Source: Ruania suaedae
GTDB lineage: Bacteria > Actinomycetota > Actinomycetes > Actinomycetales > Beutenbergiaceae
Direction of reading: 5' to 3'
Assembly: GCF_021049265.1 (NCBI RefSeq)
Contig: NZ_CP088018.1
Location: 558,001-622,000 of the forward strand
DNA length: 64,000 nt
Positions within the stretch are counted from its first letter, which is position 1. Each line of letters opens with the position of its first letter. A program made the position numbers and the translations under genes. Shown here one piece after another: positions 16,833 through 25,216 of this stretch. The notes below the pieces were generated by a model. It saw only the letters and a program-made list of their open reading frames with translations, did no database searches and was not told where the DNA came from.

Positions 16833-17796
16833 CTCCAAGCGTCAGGGAGCCGTGCGCAAGTCCGGCTCCAAGAAGGGTGCCCAGGTCGGCACCGGTGGGC
16901 ACCGCCGCAAGGCGCTCGAGGGCAAGGGACCCACGCCCAAGGCCGAGGACCGGCCCTATCACCCTGCCCACAAGCGCAAGGCGGCGGCCGATCGCGAAGC
17001 GCAGAAGCGCGGCGGGGCGCCGAGCCGGGGCGGCCAGCGGGTGGCCAAGAGCCACGAGCTCGTCGTGGGGCGCAACTCCGTGGTGGAGGCTCTGCGTGCC
17101 CAGATCCCCGTCAGCGCGGTCTACCTCGCGACCGGGATCGACGCCGACGACCGCACCCGCGAGATCGTGGCGGCGGTCGCCGCGCGCAGCCTGCCGGTCA
17201 AGGAGGTGCGCAAGCCCGAGCTGGATGCCCTCACCGACCGGGCGGTCCACCAAGGAGTGGCCCTGGAGGTGCCCGCCTACGACTATGCCGAGCCCGACGA
17301 CCTGCTCGATGCCGCCGCCGGTCGCGGTGGCGCGCCGTTGATCGTCGCGCTCGACGGAATCACCGACCCGCGCAACCTCGGCGCCACGCTGCGCTCGGCC
17401 GGAGCCTTCGGGGTGGACGGCCTGGTCGTCCCCGCCCGCCGCTCCGCCGGCGTGACGGCCACGGCGTGGAAGGTCTCCGCCGGTGCGGCAGCCCGGGTGC
17501 CGGTAGCACGCGCGACCAACCTGGTCCGTGCGTTGCAGGACTACAAGAAGGCCGGGTGCTTCGTGGTCGGTCTCGACGGTGGGGGCGAGACCCGCGTCGG
17601 GGATCTGGAGCTGGCCACCGACCCCCTGGTGGTCGTGCTCGGCTCGGAGGGCAAGGGCCTGAGCCGTCTCGTGCAGGAGACCTGCGACATGGTGGTCTCC
17701 ATCCCCATGGCGGCCTCGACCGAGTCCCTCAACGCAGGCACCGCCGTCGGGATTGCGCTGTACGAGATCGCACAACGGCGCGCCGAGCGCCGCTGA
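16822..17796 (+). CDS. rlmB: 23S rRNA (guanosine-2251-2'-O)-methyltransferase, SpoU/TrmH family
   Basis: Methylates the ribose of G2251 in the ribosomal P-loop using SAM. It has 324 residues. A long basic, disordered N-terminal extension (about 1-75, rich in Lys/Arg/Gly) is typical of actinobacterial forms. The substrate-binding domain ([22 protein letters not shown]) and the knotted SPOUT domain follow. Motifs are [33 protein letters not shown] and [25 protein letters not shown] 16822 follows GGAGG (16811-16815) and overlaps the cysS end. The exact target base is inferred from family and gene order. Confidence 0.92.
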   Translation: MAGNSKRQGAVRKSGSKKGAQVGTGGHRRKALEGKGPTPKAEDRPYHPAHKRKAAADREAQKRGGAPSRGGQRVAKSHELVVGRNSVVEALRAQIPVSAVYLATGIDADDRTREIVAAVAARSLPVKEVRKPELDALTDRAVHQGVALEVPAYDYAEPDDLLDAAAGRGGAPLIVALDGITDPRNLGATLRSAGAFGVDGLVVPARRSAGVTATAWKVSAGAAARVPVARATNLVRALQDYKKAGCFVVGLDGGGETRVGDLELATDPLVVVLGSEGKGLSRLVQETCDMVVSIPMAASTESLNAGTAVGIALYEIAQRRAERR

Positions 17797-17828
17797 GTGA
17801 TCTGCACTGCGCTCGCGAGAGTGGTCGG

Positions 17829-17843
17829 TAGGCTCTGGGGATG
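17829..17843 (+). promoter_or_regulatory. Leaderless -10 element for the 17841 gene
   Basis: TAGGCT (17829-17834), 6-nt gap, ATG 17841. No ribosome site in the gap. Confidence 0.55.
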
Positions 17844-19055
17844 AGCACGTCGACCTCGTGGCAGCGTTGTCAGGGACAGATCCTGGCCCCGGAGCAGCAG
17901 GTGCTGCGTGCGGCCGGGTTCCTTGACGGGGCCCTGGTGGTGGCGATCCTGGAAGCGGACCCGGAGGAACCGACCGTCGTCTCGATCACCGTCGCCGTGG
18001 ATGAGCAGTCGCGGGTAGCCGTCCTGGACGAGTCGCTCGCCGGTGTCATCGCCGGGCCGCCGCTGGCCGAGCTCGTCGAGGCGCTGGCGACTGAGTGCCG
18101 GGGCAGGGCCCAGTTCGGCGACCTGATCGCCACCTGCGAGGAGCGCGAGGACGACCCGTTCGAGCCGCATCTGGAGATCGCCTCCGTGACCGAGCGAGCC
18201 GTCGTGCTCACCCCGGCCACCGGGGAGGCACTCGAGGACCTGGCGACCGACGCCGGTACGACCCTCGACGCGCTGGCTCTCCCGAACCGGTCCGCCGCGC
18301 TGGTCGAGGACGTGGCCACGATCGATGAGCTCGGCCTACGCGGCGCCCGCCTTCCCGCGATCGTTCTCGAGCGTCGCACGGTCCGCGCTGCGCTGACGGT
18401 GCTGGGCGAGACCGAGGGTCAGCACGTCTGGGGCCTGGAACGGGCGACGATCCCGGACGGACGCGTCGCGGAATCCTTCGCCGATGAGCTTCTCGGACAG
18501 GGGGCGCTGCTCGAGGCCGTCAGCCGCACCTGGCCCGGCGTCGACCGCGCGCGGCTGCGCGCCGCGCTCGGGGGTGACGTGAACTTCGAGGAGGTGCTCG
18601 CCGCGCTCGAGACCGGTGCGGCGGCAGGCGCACTGGCACGGTTCCTCGAGGGTGACGTCGCGGCCGCAGACGTCGAGGGTGTCGAGCAGATCGCGCCGGT
18701 GCCCATCGCCGAGCTGGTGCGGCGCCGCGCGCACGTGGCGGCCGAGGACGCCCGGAGGGCGGCCCAGCAAGCACGTGAGGACGCGCGCCGTCGGGCCCAG
18801 CAGGCGGCCGAGGATGCCCGGACCGGGATGACGGCGTTCGCGGAAGCGGCGGAGGAGCCCGTGCGCACCTGGGCGCCCTATGTCGCCGCTGCCGTCGACG
18901 TCGCGGTCGGGACCCTGATCTGGCGCCGTGCGGCGCGGCCGGGAACGCGCCCCGGATGGGCGACCACGGGCAAGGTCACCGCCGGGATCCTCTGGGGTGG
19001 TGCCGCGGCCAATGTGGTGGCAGCGGTGTGGCCGCGCGTGCGCGGCGCGCGCTGA
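17841..19055 (+). CDS. Unrecognised 404-residue protein with acidic N-terminal domain, coiled coil and possible membrane tail
   Basis: I do not recognise a family. Residues 1-290 are acidic and look globular (repeated LEDLATDAG-, ELLGQGALLEAVSRTWPG-type helices). Residues about 295-330 are a regular Ala/Arg/Asp/Gln heptad stretch (AEDARRAAQQAREDARRRAQ) predicted to be a coiled coil. Residues about 340-400 contain two moderately hydrophobic, Gly/Ala-rich segments (YVAAAVDVAVGTLIW; ITAGILWGG-like AGILWGGAAANVVAAVW) that may contact membrane. No signal peptide. It is monocistronic under its own leaderless promoter, between rlmB and the sugar cassette. The start is supported by the -10 spacing. 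Confidence 0.75.
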   Translation: MSTSTSWQRCQGQILAPEQQVLRAAGFLDGALVVAILEADPEEPTVVSITVAVDEQSRVAVLDESLAGVIAGPPLAELVEALATECRGRAQFGDLIATCEEREDDPFEPHLEIASVTERAVVLTPATGEALEDLATDAGTTLDALALPNRSAALVEDVATIDELGLRGARLPAIVLERRTVRAALTVLGETEGQHVWGLERATIPDGRVAESFADELLGQGALLEAVSRTWPGVDRARLRAALGGDVNFEEVLAALETGAAAGALARFLEGDVAAADVEGVEQIAPVPIAELVRRRAHVAAEDARRAAQQAREDARRRAQQAAEDARTGMTAFAEAAEEPVRTWAPYVAAAVDVAVGTLIWRRAARPGTRPGWATTGKVTAGILWGGAAANVVAAVWPRVRGAR

Positions 19056-19073
19056 GCCCGGGCAGACCGCTGG

Positions 19074-19102
19074 TTGGTTGTTCGGCGCACCATATCTAGA
19101 CT
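19074..19102 (+). promoter_or_regulatory. Promoter of the ThuA-like/oxidoreductase operon
   Basis: TTGGTT (19074-19079), 17-bp spacer, TAGACT (19097-19102). It predicts a leader of about 20-25 nt containing GAGGACGAGG directly before ATG 19132. Confidence 0.5.
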
Positions 19103-19131
19103 GTCGATGACCCGGACCTTCGAGGACGAGG

Positions 19132-19839
19132 ATGGCTGTGACGACGCACGACACGCCCGCACGCCGGGCCTTGGTGGTACGAGGTGGCTGGGAGGGTCAT
19201 TCACCGGTCGAGGCGACCGAGATGTTCCTGCCGTTCCTGCGTGAGCACGGTTTCGAGGTGGCCGTGCACGACTCGCTCGAGGTCTACGCCGACGCCGAGA
19301 CCATGGCCGCGACGGACCTGATCGTGCAGTGCTGGACGATGGGGACGATCGAGAAGGAGCAGTTCTCCGGTCTCGCCGGGGCCGTCGCCTCGGGCACCGG
19401 GTTCGCCGGCTGGCACGGCGGGATCGCCGACTCCTTCCGCGCCACCAACGACTACCTGCACCTGGTGGGCGGCCAGTTCGCCACCCATCCCTCGCGCCCC
19501 GCCGAGCAGCGCGTGGGCCAGGCTCGCGACAACTACCTCCAGCACCGGGTGCACATCACCTCCGACCACGAGATCGTCGCCGGCATCGGCGACTTCGACC
19601 TTGACACCGAGCAGTACTGGGTCCTCACCGACGACCTCATCGACGTGCACGCCACCACCACCCACCCCGCACGCGAGGACCAGCCATGGCATCGCGAGGT
19701 CACCTGCCCCGCGGTGTGGACCCGCCACTGGGGCTACGGCCGGGTCTTCGTGGCCACCCCCGGGCACTCGGTGGATGTGCTCGAGCACCCGAGCGTGCGC
19801 ACGATCGTCGAGCGGGGACTGCTGTGGGCGGCGCGATGA
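19132..19839 (+). CDS. ThuA-like (trehalose utilisation) domain protein
   Basis: A 235-residue protein of the ThuA/glutamine-amidotransferase-like fold. The pattern begins ALVVRGGWEGHSPVEATEMFLPFLREHGFEV, continues with VQCWTMGTIEKEQFSGL and GTGFAGWHGGIADSF, and ends TRHWGYGRVFVATPGHSVDVL. These are ThuA-family blocks, linked in rhizobia to trehalose and related disaccharide catabolism, often with a Gfo/Idh dehydrogenase for 3-keto sugar chemistry. Exactly such a dehydrogenase follows with a 4-bp overlap. GAGGACGAGG precedes the start. Catalytic activity of ThuA proteins is poorly defined, so substrate remains open. Confidence 0.85.
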   Translation: MAVTTHDTPARRALVVRGGWEGHSPVEATEMFLPFLREHGFEVAVHDSLEVYADAETMAATDLIVQCWTMGTIEKEQFSGLAGAVASGTGFAGWHGGIADSFRATNDYLHLVGGQFATHPSRPAEQRVGQARDNYLQHRVHITSDHEIVAGIGDFDLDTEQYWVLTDDLIDVHATTTHPAREDQPWHREVTCPAVWTRHWGYGRVFVATPGHSVDVLEHPSVRTIVERGLLWAAR

Positions 19840-20912
19840 CGGTACGCATCGGCATCGTGGGCCTGGGCAAGATCCTCGACCAGTACCTCGCCACCTTCGA
19901 CCGGCTCCCGCAGGCCCAGGTGACGGCGGTCGCGGACCTGGACGCCGCCCGCGCCGAGGAGGTCGCTGCTCAGGTGGGCGCCCGCGCGCTGAGCGTGGAA
20001 GCGCTGGTCAGCGATCCCGAGGTGGACGTCGTGCTCAACCTGACCATCCCCGCTGCGCACGCCGAGGTGGCCCACGCCGCCATCGCGGCCGGGAAGCCCG
20101 TGTACACCGAGAAGCCGCTGGCCGCCACGGCCACCGACGCGTTCGGGGTGCTGGAGGCCGCGCGTGCGGCGGGCGTGCGCGTCGGCGGGGCGCCGGACAC
20201 GGTGCTGGGTGCGGGGATCCAGACCGCACGGGCCGCCGTCGACGCCGGCCGGGTCGGGATCCCCACCTCGGCGACGGCCACCTTCGCCTGCCCGGGACAC
20301 GAGTCCTGGCACCCGAACCCCGACTTCTACTACCAGGCCGGTGGCGGGCCGCTGCTGGACATGGGGCCGTACTACCTGACCACGTTGGTGACCATGCTCG
20401 GGGAGGTGGCCTCCGCCGTCGGGGTGGCCGGTGCGGCGCACGAGACCCGCACCATCGGCTCCGGCGCACGAGCCGGCCAGAGCGTGCCGGTGGACGTGGC
20501 CACGCACGTGACCGGCATCCTCACCCATGCCGGCGGTGCGATCTCCACCGTGGTCATGAGCTTCGACACGGCCGGCACGGAGGCCCCGAAGATCGAGGTG
20601 CACGGCACGAAAGGCTCGCTGAGCGTGCCCGACCCCAACCGCTTCGACGGCGACGTCCGGCTGCGTGCGCAGGGTTCGCCGGAGTGGGTGGTGCTGGAGC
20701 CCTCGGCCGGGGACATCCCCGGCGGGCGGGGGATCGGCGTCGTGGACATGATGACGGCGGGTGACGAGGCGGGGGTGCGGGCCTCCGGCGAGCTCGCGCT
20801 GCACGTGCTCGAGGTGATGGAGGGCATGCTCACCTCTGCCGAGACGGGCCGCGCGGTCCCGATCTCCTCCCGGGTGCAGCGACCGGCTCCGGTGCCGCTG
20901 ACCCGGTCCTGA
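19836..20912 (+). CDS. Gfo/Idh/MocA-family NAD(P)-dependent oxidoreductase
   Basis: A 358-residue sugar dehydrogenase-like enzyme. The N-terminal Rossmann fold has RIGIVGLGKILDQYL and the conserved EKP motif in GKPVYTEKPLAATATDA, where the Lys is catalytic. The C-terminal beta-sheet substrate domain follows, with GGGPLLDMGPYYLTTLVTMLGEV typical of the family. The ATG overlaps the ThuA-like stop (ATGA). Together with ThuA it probably oxidises a sugar or inositol derivative. It converges on the LacI regulator gene with 3 bp between stops, so no terminator fits. Confidence 0.9.
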   Translation: MTVRIGIVGLGKILDQYLATFDRLPQAQVTAVADLDAARAEEVAAQVGARALSVEALVSDPEVDVVLNLTIPAAHAEVAHAAIAAGKPVYTEKPLAATATDAFGVLEAARAAGVRVGGAPDTVLGAGIQTARAAVDAGRVGIPTSATATFACPGHESWHPNPDFYYQAGGGPLLDMGPYYLTTLVTMLGEVASAVGVAGAAHETRTIGSGARAGQSVPVDVATHVTGILTHAGGAISTVVMSFDTAGTEAPKIEVHGTKGSLSVPDPNRFDGDVRLRAQGSPEWVVLEPSAGDIPGGRGIGVVDMMTAGDEAGVRASGELALHVLEVMEGMLTSAETGRAVPISSRVQRPAPVPLTRS

Positions 20913-20915
20913 CTC

Positions 20916-21938
20916 TCAGGGGCGGGTGCTGCCGCGGTGCAGGAGGTGATGGGCGACCACGAGCTCGGCGGGGGACTCATGGGAGCCCTCGATCCGGGCG
21001 ATCACCAGGTCGACGGCGTGCCGTGCCACGGCGCGCACGTCCAGGTCGATGGTGGTCAGTGGCCGCCAGGTGAAGCGCCCTTCGTCGATCCCGTCCCACC
21101 CGGTGACCTGCACCTGCTCCGGGACGTTCACCCCGGCCTCCCGGAGCGCGTGCAGAGCGCCGACGGCGATCAGGTCGCTCGCGCAGACGAGCGCGTCGAA
21201 GTCGCGCCCCTGGGCCAGCAGGTCCGCCACGGTGCGAGCGCCCTCCTCCCGGCTGTAGCGCTGGGTGGGCACCACGGGAGCGGCGTCGTCGGTCGCCAGT
21301 CCGAGCGCGTCCAGGAAGCCCTCCGCGCGTAGCCAGCCGGTGCCGAACCGGTGCCGCGGATCGGCGCCGAGGAAGAGCGGGCGCCGCGCACCACGGGCGA
21401 GAACGTGCTCGGTGGCCGTGCGGGCAGCGCTGCGGTTGTCGTAGATGACGTGGTCCAGCGCCGATCCGGCGACGCGCTCACCGAGCAGCACCAGCGGCAC
21501 GTGGGCGCGGGCGCCGACCACGTCGGCCCCGTCGAGGGAGAGCGGACTGAGGATGACGCCGTCGGCCACCTGGGTGTCGAAACCGCGTAGCGCCGCCCGT
21601 TCCCCGGCCTCCAGGCCGCGCGTCTCGGTGATCAGGGCGGTGTAGCCGCGCATCCCGGCGTGGGCGAGCACCTCGTGTGCGAGGTCGGCGAAGTACGGGG
21701 TGGTGAGTTCGGGAACGGCCAGGGCGATGATGAACGAGCGCCCGTACCGGAGCTGGCGGCCGGCCGGGCTGCGGCGGTAGCCGAGCTCGGCGATCGCCTC
21801 CTCCACCCGGAGGCGGGTGTGCGGGCGGACGTTGACACCGCCGTTCATCACATTCGAGACGGTCTTCCATGACACACCGGCGCGCTCGGCCACGTCCTTG
21901 ATGGTGGGCGGGCGCTGCTGATCGGGCTGGTCGGGCAC
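20916..21938 (-). CDS. LacI-family transcriptional regulator
   Basis: A 340-residue repressor. The helix-turn-helix TIKDVAERAGVSWKTVSNVMNGG and the hinge helix region (VEEAIAELGYRRSPAGRQLR) come first. The periplasmic-binding-protein-like effector domain (about 65-340) follows, with FIIALAVPELTTPYFADL, GVILSPLS, DALVCASDLIAVGALHALREAG and GWDGIDEGRFTWRPLTTID. GTG 21938 has GAGAGGGG about 5 nt upstream. It is divergent from the GH2 gene and convergent with the oxidoreductase, so it plausibly controls both flanking sugar units. Effector unknown. Confidence 0.93.
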   Translation of the reverse strand: MPDQPDQQRPPTIKDVAERAGVSWKTVSNVMNGGVNVRPHTRLRVEEAIAELGYRRSPAGRQLRYGRSFIIALAVPELTTPYFADLAHEVLAHAGMRGYTALITETRGLEAGERAALRGFDTQVADGVILSPLSLDGADVVGARAHVPLVLLGERVAGSALDHVIYDNRSAARTATEHVLARGARRPLFLGADPRHRFGTGWLRAEGFLDALGLATDDAAPVVPTQRYSREEGARTVADLLAQGRDFDALVCASDLIAVGALHALREAGVNVPEQVQVTGWDGIDEGRFTWRPLTTIDLDVRAVARHAVDLVIARIEGSHESPAELVVAHHLLHRGSTRP

Positions 21939-22046
21939 CTGGCCCCTCTCGATGGTGCTTGACGGTCGGTCTGCTCGCGGCCTACCGTAACGGAGACATC
22001 ATTACAACGTGAGAATTTGCGTTCCTCCGATCGAGAAGGCCATCAC
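21939..22046. promoter_or_regulatory. Divergent control region between lacI-type and GH2 genes
   Basis: The segment contains CCGTAACGG (a short dyad) and TTACAACGTGAGAA around a central CG, a weak LacI-like operator. AGAAGG (22034-22039) serves the GH2 start. The operator assignment is tentative because only four of seven half-site positions are symmetric. Confidence 0.35.
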
Positions 22047-23855
22047 ATGAGCACCGACGCTCCGCGTCCCGAGCACCCCCGCCCGCAGTTCGTCCGAGAC
22101 ACCTGGGAAACGCTGAACGGCACCTGGGACTTCGAGTTCGATCCGGGTGACTCCGGGCTGGAGCGTGGTCTGCTCGAGCGACCGCTGAGTGGCTCGATCA
22201 CCGTGCCGTTCGCTCCCGAGTCCGAGCTCTCCGGGATCGGGGACGTCGACTTCCACGAGGCCGTCTGGTACCGGCGCGAGGTGACGATCCCGGCCGGGTG
22301 GACCGGTCTGCGGCCGCAGCTGCACTTCGCTGCGGTGGACCACGACGCGACCGTGTGGGTGGATGGTACCGAGGTGGTGCGTCATCGCGGCGGCTTCACG
22401 TCCTTCACCGCCGACCTGACCGGGCTGGCCACGGCCGGCCAGACCGTGACCGTGACCGTCCGAGCGCGCGACCCACGCCGCGGCCCGCAGGCACGCGGCA
22501 AGCAGGCCACGCGCTATGCCAACACCGACTGCCACTACACCCGCACCACCGGGATCTGGCAGAGCGTCTGGCTCGAAGGCGTGCCGGAGGTGGCGATCCG
22601 CCGGCCCCGGATCACCCCGGACGTGGCGGGCGGGCGGTTCCACGTGAGCGTGCCGCTGACCGCGAACCGGCCCGGCCAGCGGGTGCGCGTGCAGGTGCGC
22701 GACGCCGGCGGCGTGGTGGCCACCGACGAGGTGGCGGCGCACGCTGATCTGGCGCCCACGGCGGTGCTGACCCTGCCCGCCGACCGGGTGCGACTGTGGC
22801 AGCCCGGGGACCCGCACCTGTATGACGTCGACATCGTGCTGCTCGACGGCGAGACCGTGCTGGATGAGGTCACCAGCTATGCGGGTCTGCGGTCGGTGAG
22901 CATCACCGGGCGCAAGTTCCTCCTCAACGGCAAGCCCGTCTTCCAGCGTCTTGTGCTCGACCAGGGTTACTGGGCCGAGAGCCTGATGACGGCGCCCAGC
23001 GACGCGGCCCTGGTGCGCGACATCGAGCTCTCCCTCGCCGCCGGCTTCAACGGTGCCCGGCTGCACCAGAAGGTGTTCGAGGAGCGCTTCCTCTACCACG
23101 CGGACCGGCTCGGCTACCTGGTCTGGGGCGAGTTCGGCGACTGGGGTGCTGGTGGCCACGGCACACCGGGTGACCACCAGCAGCCCACGGCCTCGTTCAT
23201 CACCCAGTGGCTGGAGGCGGTGGAGCGGGACTACTCCCACCCCTCGATCATCGGCTGGTGCCCGCTGAACGAGACCTACCAGCGCCTGCACGACCGGATC
23301 ACCCAGCTCGACGACGTCACCCGCGGGATGTTCCTGGCGACCAAGGCGATGGACACCACCCGGCCGGTGCTGGATGCCTCCGGGTACTCCCACCGGGTGC
23401 TGGAGACCGACGTCTGGGACTCCCACAACTACGAGCAGGACCCGGCGGCGTTCGCACAGAAGGTCGGCGGGCTCAGCCGTGAGGAGGCCGACACCAACAC
23501 CAGCGACGGGCGCACCATCTCCCAGCCCTACAACGGCCAGCCGTTCTTCGTGAGCGAGTACGGCGGCATCTGGTGGAACCCGGAGCGGGCGGCGGAGGCC
23601 AGCGGTACCCGTCGCGACGACTCCTGGGGGTACGGGGACCGCGTGCGGGACGAGGAGGAGTTCCATCAGCGCTTCGCCGGCCTGACGGACGCCCTGCTGG
23701 ACGATCCGGAGATGTTCGGCTACTGCTACACCCAGCTCACCGACGTCTTCCAGGAGGAGAACGGGATCTACCGCTTCGACCGGTCCGAGAAGCTGGACGT
23801 GTCCCGGGTGCGGGCGGTGCAGGAGCGCGCGGCCGCGTTCGAGACGCAGGGGTAG
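22047..23855 (+). CDS. Glycoside hydrolase family 2 enzyme (beta-galactosidase/glucuronidase type)
   Basis: A 602-residue intracellular glycosidase without signal peptide. The N-terminal jelly-roll sugar-binding domain reads RDTWETLNGTWDFEFDPGD and AVWYRREVTIP. An Ig-like middle domain follows, then the TIM barrel starting near FLLNGKPVFQRLVLDQGYW. The acid/base Glu is in GWCPLNETYQ (NE pair) and the nucleophile Glu in PFFVSEYGGIWW. ATG 22047 lies 7 nt after AGAAGG; the ATG 30 bp upstream lacks a site. It is shorter than LacZ and lacks its C-terminal domains. With the neighbouring LacI, ThuA-like and Gfo/Idh genes it forms a sugar-use cassette. Confidence 0.92.
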   Translation: MSTDAPRPEHPRPQFVRDTWETLNGTWDFEFDPGDSGLERGLLERPLSGSITVPFAPESELSGIGDVDFHEAVWYRREVTIPAGWTGLRPQLHFAAVDHDATVWVDGTEVVRHRGGFTSFTADLTGLATAGQTVTVTVRARDPRRGPQARGKQATRYANTDCHYTRTTGIWQSVWLEGVPEVAIRRPRITPDVAGGRFHVSVPLTANRPGQRVRVQVRDAGGVVATDEVAAHADLAPTAVLTLPADRVRLWQPGDPHLYDVDIVLLDGETVLDEVTSYAGLRSVSITGRKFLLNGKPVFQRLVLDQGYWAESLMTAPSDAALVRDIELSLAAGFNGARLHQKVFEERFLYHADRLGYLVWGEFGDWGAGGHGTPGDHQQPTASFITQWLEAVERDYSHPSIIGWCPLNETYQRLHDRITQLDDVTRGMFLATKAMDTTRPVLDASGYSHRVLETDVWDSHNYEQDPAAFAQKVGGLSREEADTNTSDGRTISQPYNGQPFFVSEYGGIWWNPERAAEASGTRRDDSWGYGDRVRDEEEFHQRFAGLTDALLDDPEMFGYCYTQLTDVFQEENGIYRFDRSEKLDVSRVRAVQERAAAFETQG

Positions 23856-23883
23856 GACGACGGCGGCGGGCGCGCGGCGGGGG

Positions 23884-25134
23884 CTAGACGTCCTCGCCGA
23901 GCGCCCGCAGGGTCGCGGTGTCCAGGCCGAGCACCGCCTCCTCGTCCGGGCGGTGGCGCAGCACCGTGTCGACGTAGTGGGGGACGACCTCGCTCATCGG
24001 GATGTCGTGCCCGGCCTCCTGGGCCATGAACCACCGGTGCTCGAGCACCTCGTGGTAGATCTCGGCCGGTTCCAGCTTGCCGCGCAGGTCCCGCGGCACG
24101 GCGCGCACGGCCGGCTCGAACACGTCGGAGAGCCACTCGTGGGCGACGAACTCCTCGTCCTCGTTCTGCTGCTCGGTCGCGGCCTGGTAGGTGTCCATGT
24201 CGTTGAGGAGACGGCGCGCCTGGTTCTCCTCGACGTCGAGGCCGGTCAGGCGCATGAGGCGCCGGTGGTGGTGGCCCGGGTCGACGACCTTCGGTTGGAT
24301 CGACAGGGTGGTGCCGTCGATGTCGGTGGTCATCTGCACCTCACCGACGTCATAGCCGAGCTGGTTCAGGCGCTGGATCCGCGCCGCCACCCGCCACCGG
24401 TCACCGGCGCCGAACTCCTCGACACCGAGGAGCTCGTTCCACAGTTCGCGGTAGCGCGTGACGATCATCTCGCCCACGGCCACGGTGTCGACGTCCTCGA
24501 CGAGCAGCTCGCCCGCCTCGAGGTCCATCAGCTCGCCGATGATGTTGACGCGCGCGATCTCCAGGTCGTACTCGCGCTGACCGTCGGTGAGGGTGTCGTG
24601 CAGGTCACCGGTCTCGGCGTCGACCAGGTAGGCGGCGAACTCACCCGCGTCCCGGCGGAAGAGGGTGTTCGAGAGGGAGACGTCCCCCCAGTAGAAGCCG
24701 GTCAGGTGCAGCCGCACCAGCAGCACTGCGAGCGCGTCGATGAGCCGGGTGGCGGTGTCGGGGGCCAGGTAGCGGCTGAACAGCGCGCGGTAGGGGAGGG
24801 AGAACTTCAGGTGCTGGGTGATCAGCACCGAGTTGAGGTCCTCACCCTCGGGGGTGCTGCGGCCGGTGATCACCCCGACCGGTTCGACCGCGGGTACGTC
24901 GAGCTTCTGCAGGTCCCGCAGCAGCTGGTACTCACGGTGGGCGACCGACTCACCGATCTCCTTGACGGCCAGCACCTTGCCGGACAGGCGCACGAATCGC
25001 ACCACGTGGCGGGAGATACCGCGGGGGAGGGCGGCCAGGTTCTCGGCCGGCCAGTCCTCCAGCGCGATGTGCCAGGGCAGGTCCAGGATGGCGGGATCCG
25101 GAGAAGCAGCGGTGATCTGCAGGGACTGCGGCAT
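23884..25134 (-). CDS. DUF4032 protein with kinase-like N-terminal domain
   Basis: A 416-residue actinobacterial protein of unknown role. The N-terminal part looks like a lipopolysaccharide/Kdo-kinase-type fold: VLAVKEIGESVAHREYQLLRDL resembles a nucleotide-binding lysine and Glu. LHLTGFYWGDVSLSNTLFRRDAGEFAAYLVDAETGD resembles a catalytic loop plus metal-binding Asp. The C-terminal DUF4032 region contains DIDGTTLSIQPKVVDPGHHHRRLMRLTGLDVEENQARRLLNDM. ATG 25134 lies 6 nt after a GAGACT hexamer. No operon partners. Kinase activity is inference; the glycine-rich loop is not obvious. Confidence 0.82.
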   Translation of the reverse strand: MPQSLQITAASPDPAILDLPWHIALEDWPAENLAALPRGISRHVVRFVRLSGKVLAVKEIGESVAHREYQLLRDLQKLDVPAVEPVGVITGRSTPEGEDLNSVLITQHLKFSLPYRALFSRYLAPDTATRLIDALAVLLVRLHLTGFYWGDVSLSNTLFRRDAGEFAAYLVDAETGDLHDTLTDGQREYDLEIARVNIIGELMDLEAGELLVEDVDTVAVGEMIVTRYRELWNELLGVEEFGAGDRWRVAARIQRLNQLGYDVGEVQMTTDIDGTTLSIQPKVVDPGHHHRRLMRLTGLDVEENQARRLLNDMDTYQAATEQQNEDEEFVAHEWLSDVFEPAVRAVPRDLRGKLEPAEIYHEVLEHRWFMAQEAGHDIPMSEVVPHYVDTVLRHRPDEEAVLGLDTATLRALGEDV

Positions 25135-25146
25135 GGGTCCAGTCTC
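25132..25146 (-). promoter_or_regulatory. Leaderless -10 element for the DUF4032 gene
   Basis: Minus strand: GAGACT (25146-25141), 6-nt gap, ATG 25134. The first base deviates from TANNNT. Confidence 0.35.
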
Positions 25147-25172
25147 TCAGGTTCGGTCGTCGGACACACGAA

Positions 25173-25203
25173 ACGGGGGCGGACCGCAGTGGCCCGCCCC
25201 CGT
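25173..25203 (-). terminator. Terminator of the msiK-type ATPase gene
   Basis: Perfect 10-bp arms ACGGGGGCGG (25173-25182) and CCGCCCCCGT (25194-25203) with an 11-nt loop, 14 bp after the ATPase stop on the minus strand. Confidence 0.75.
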
Positions 25204-25216
25204 GTCGTACCTCAGA

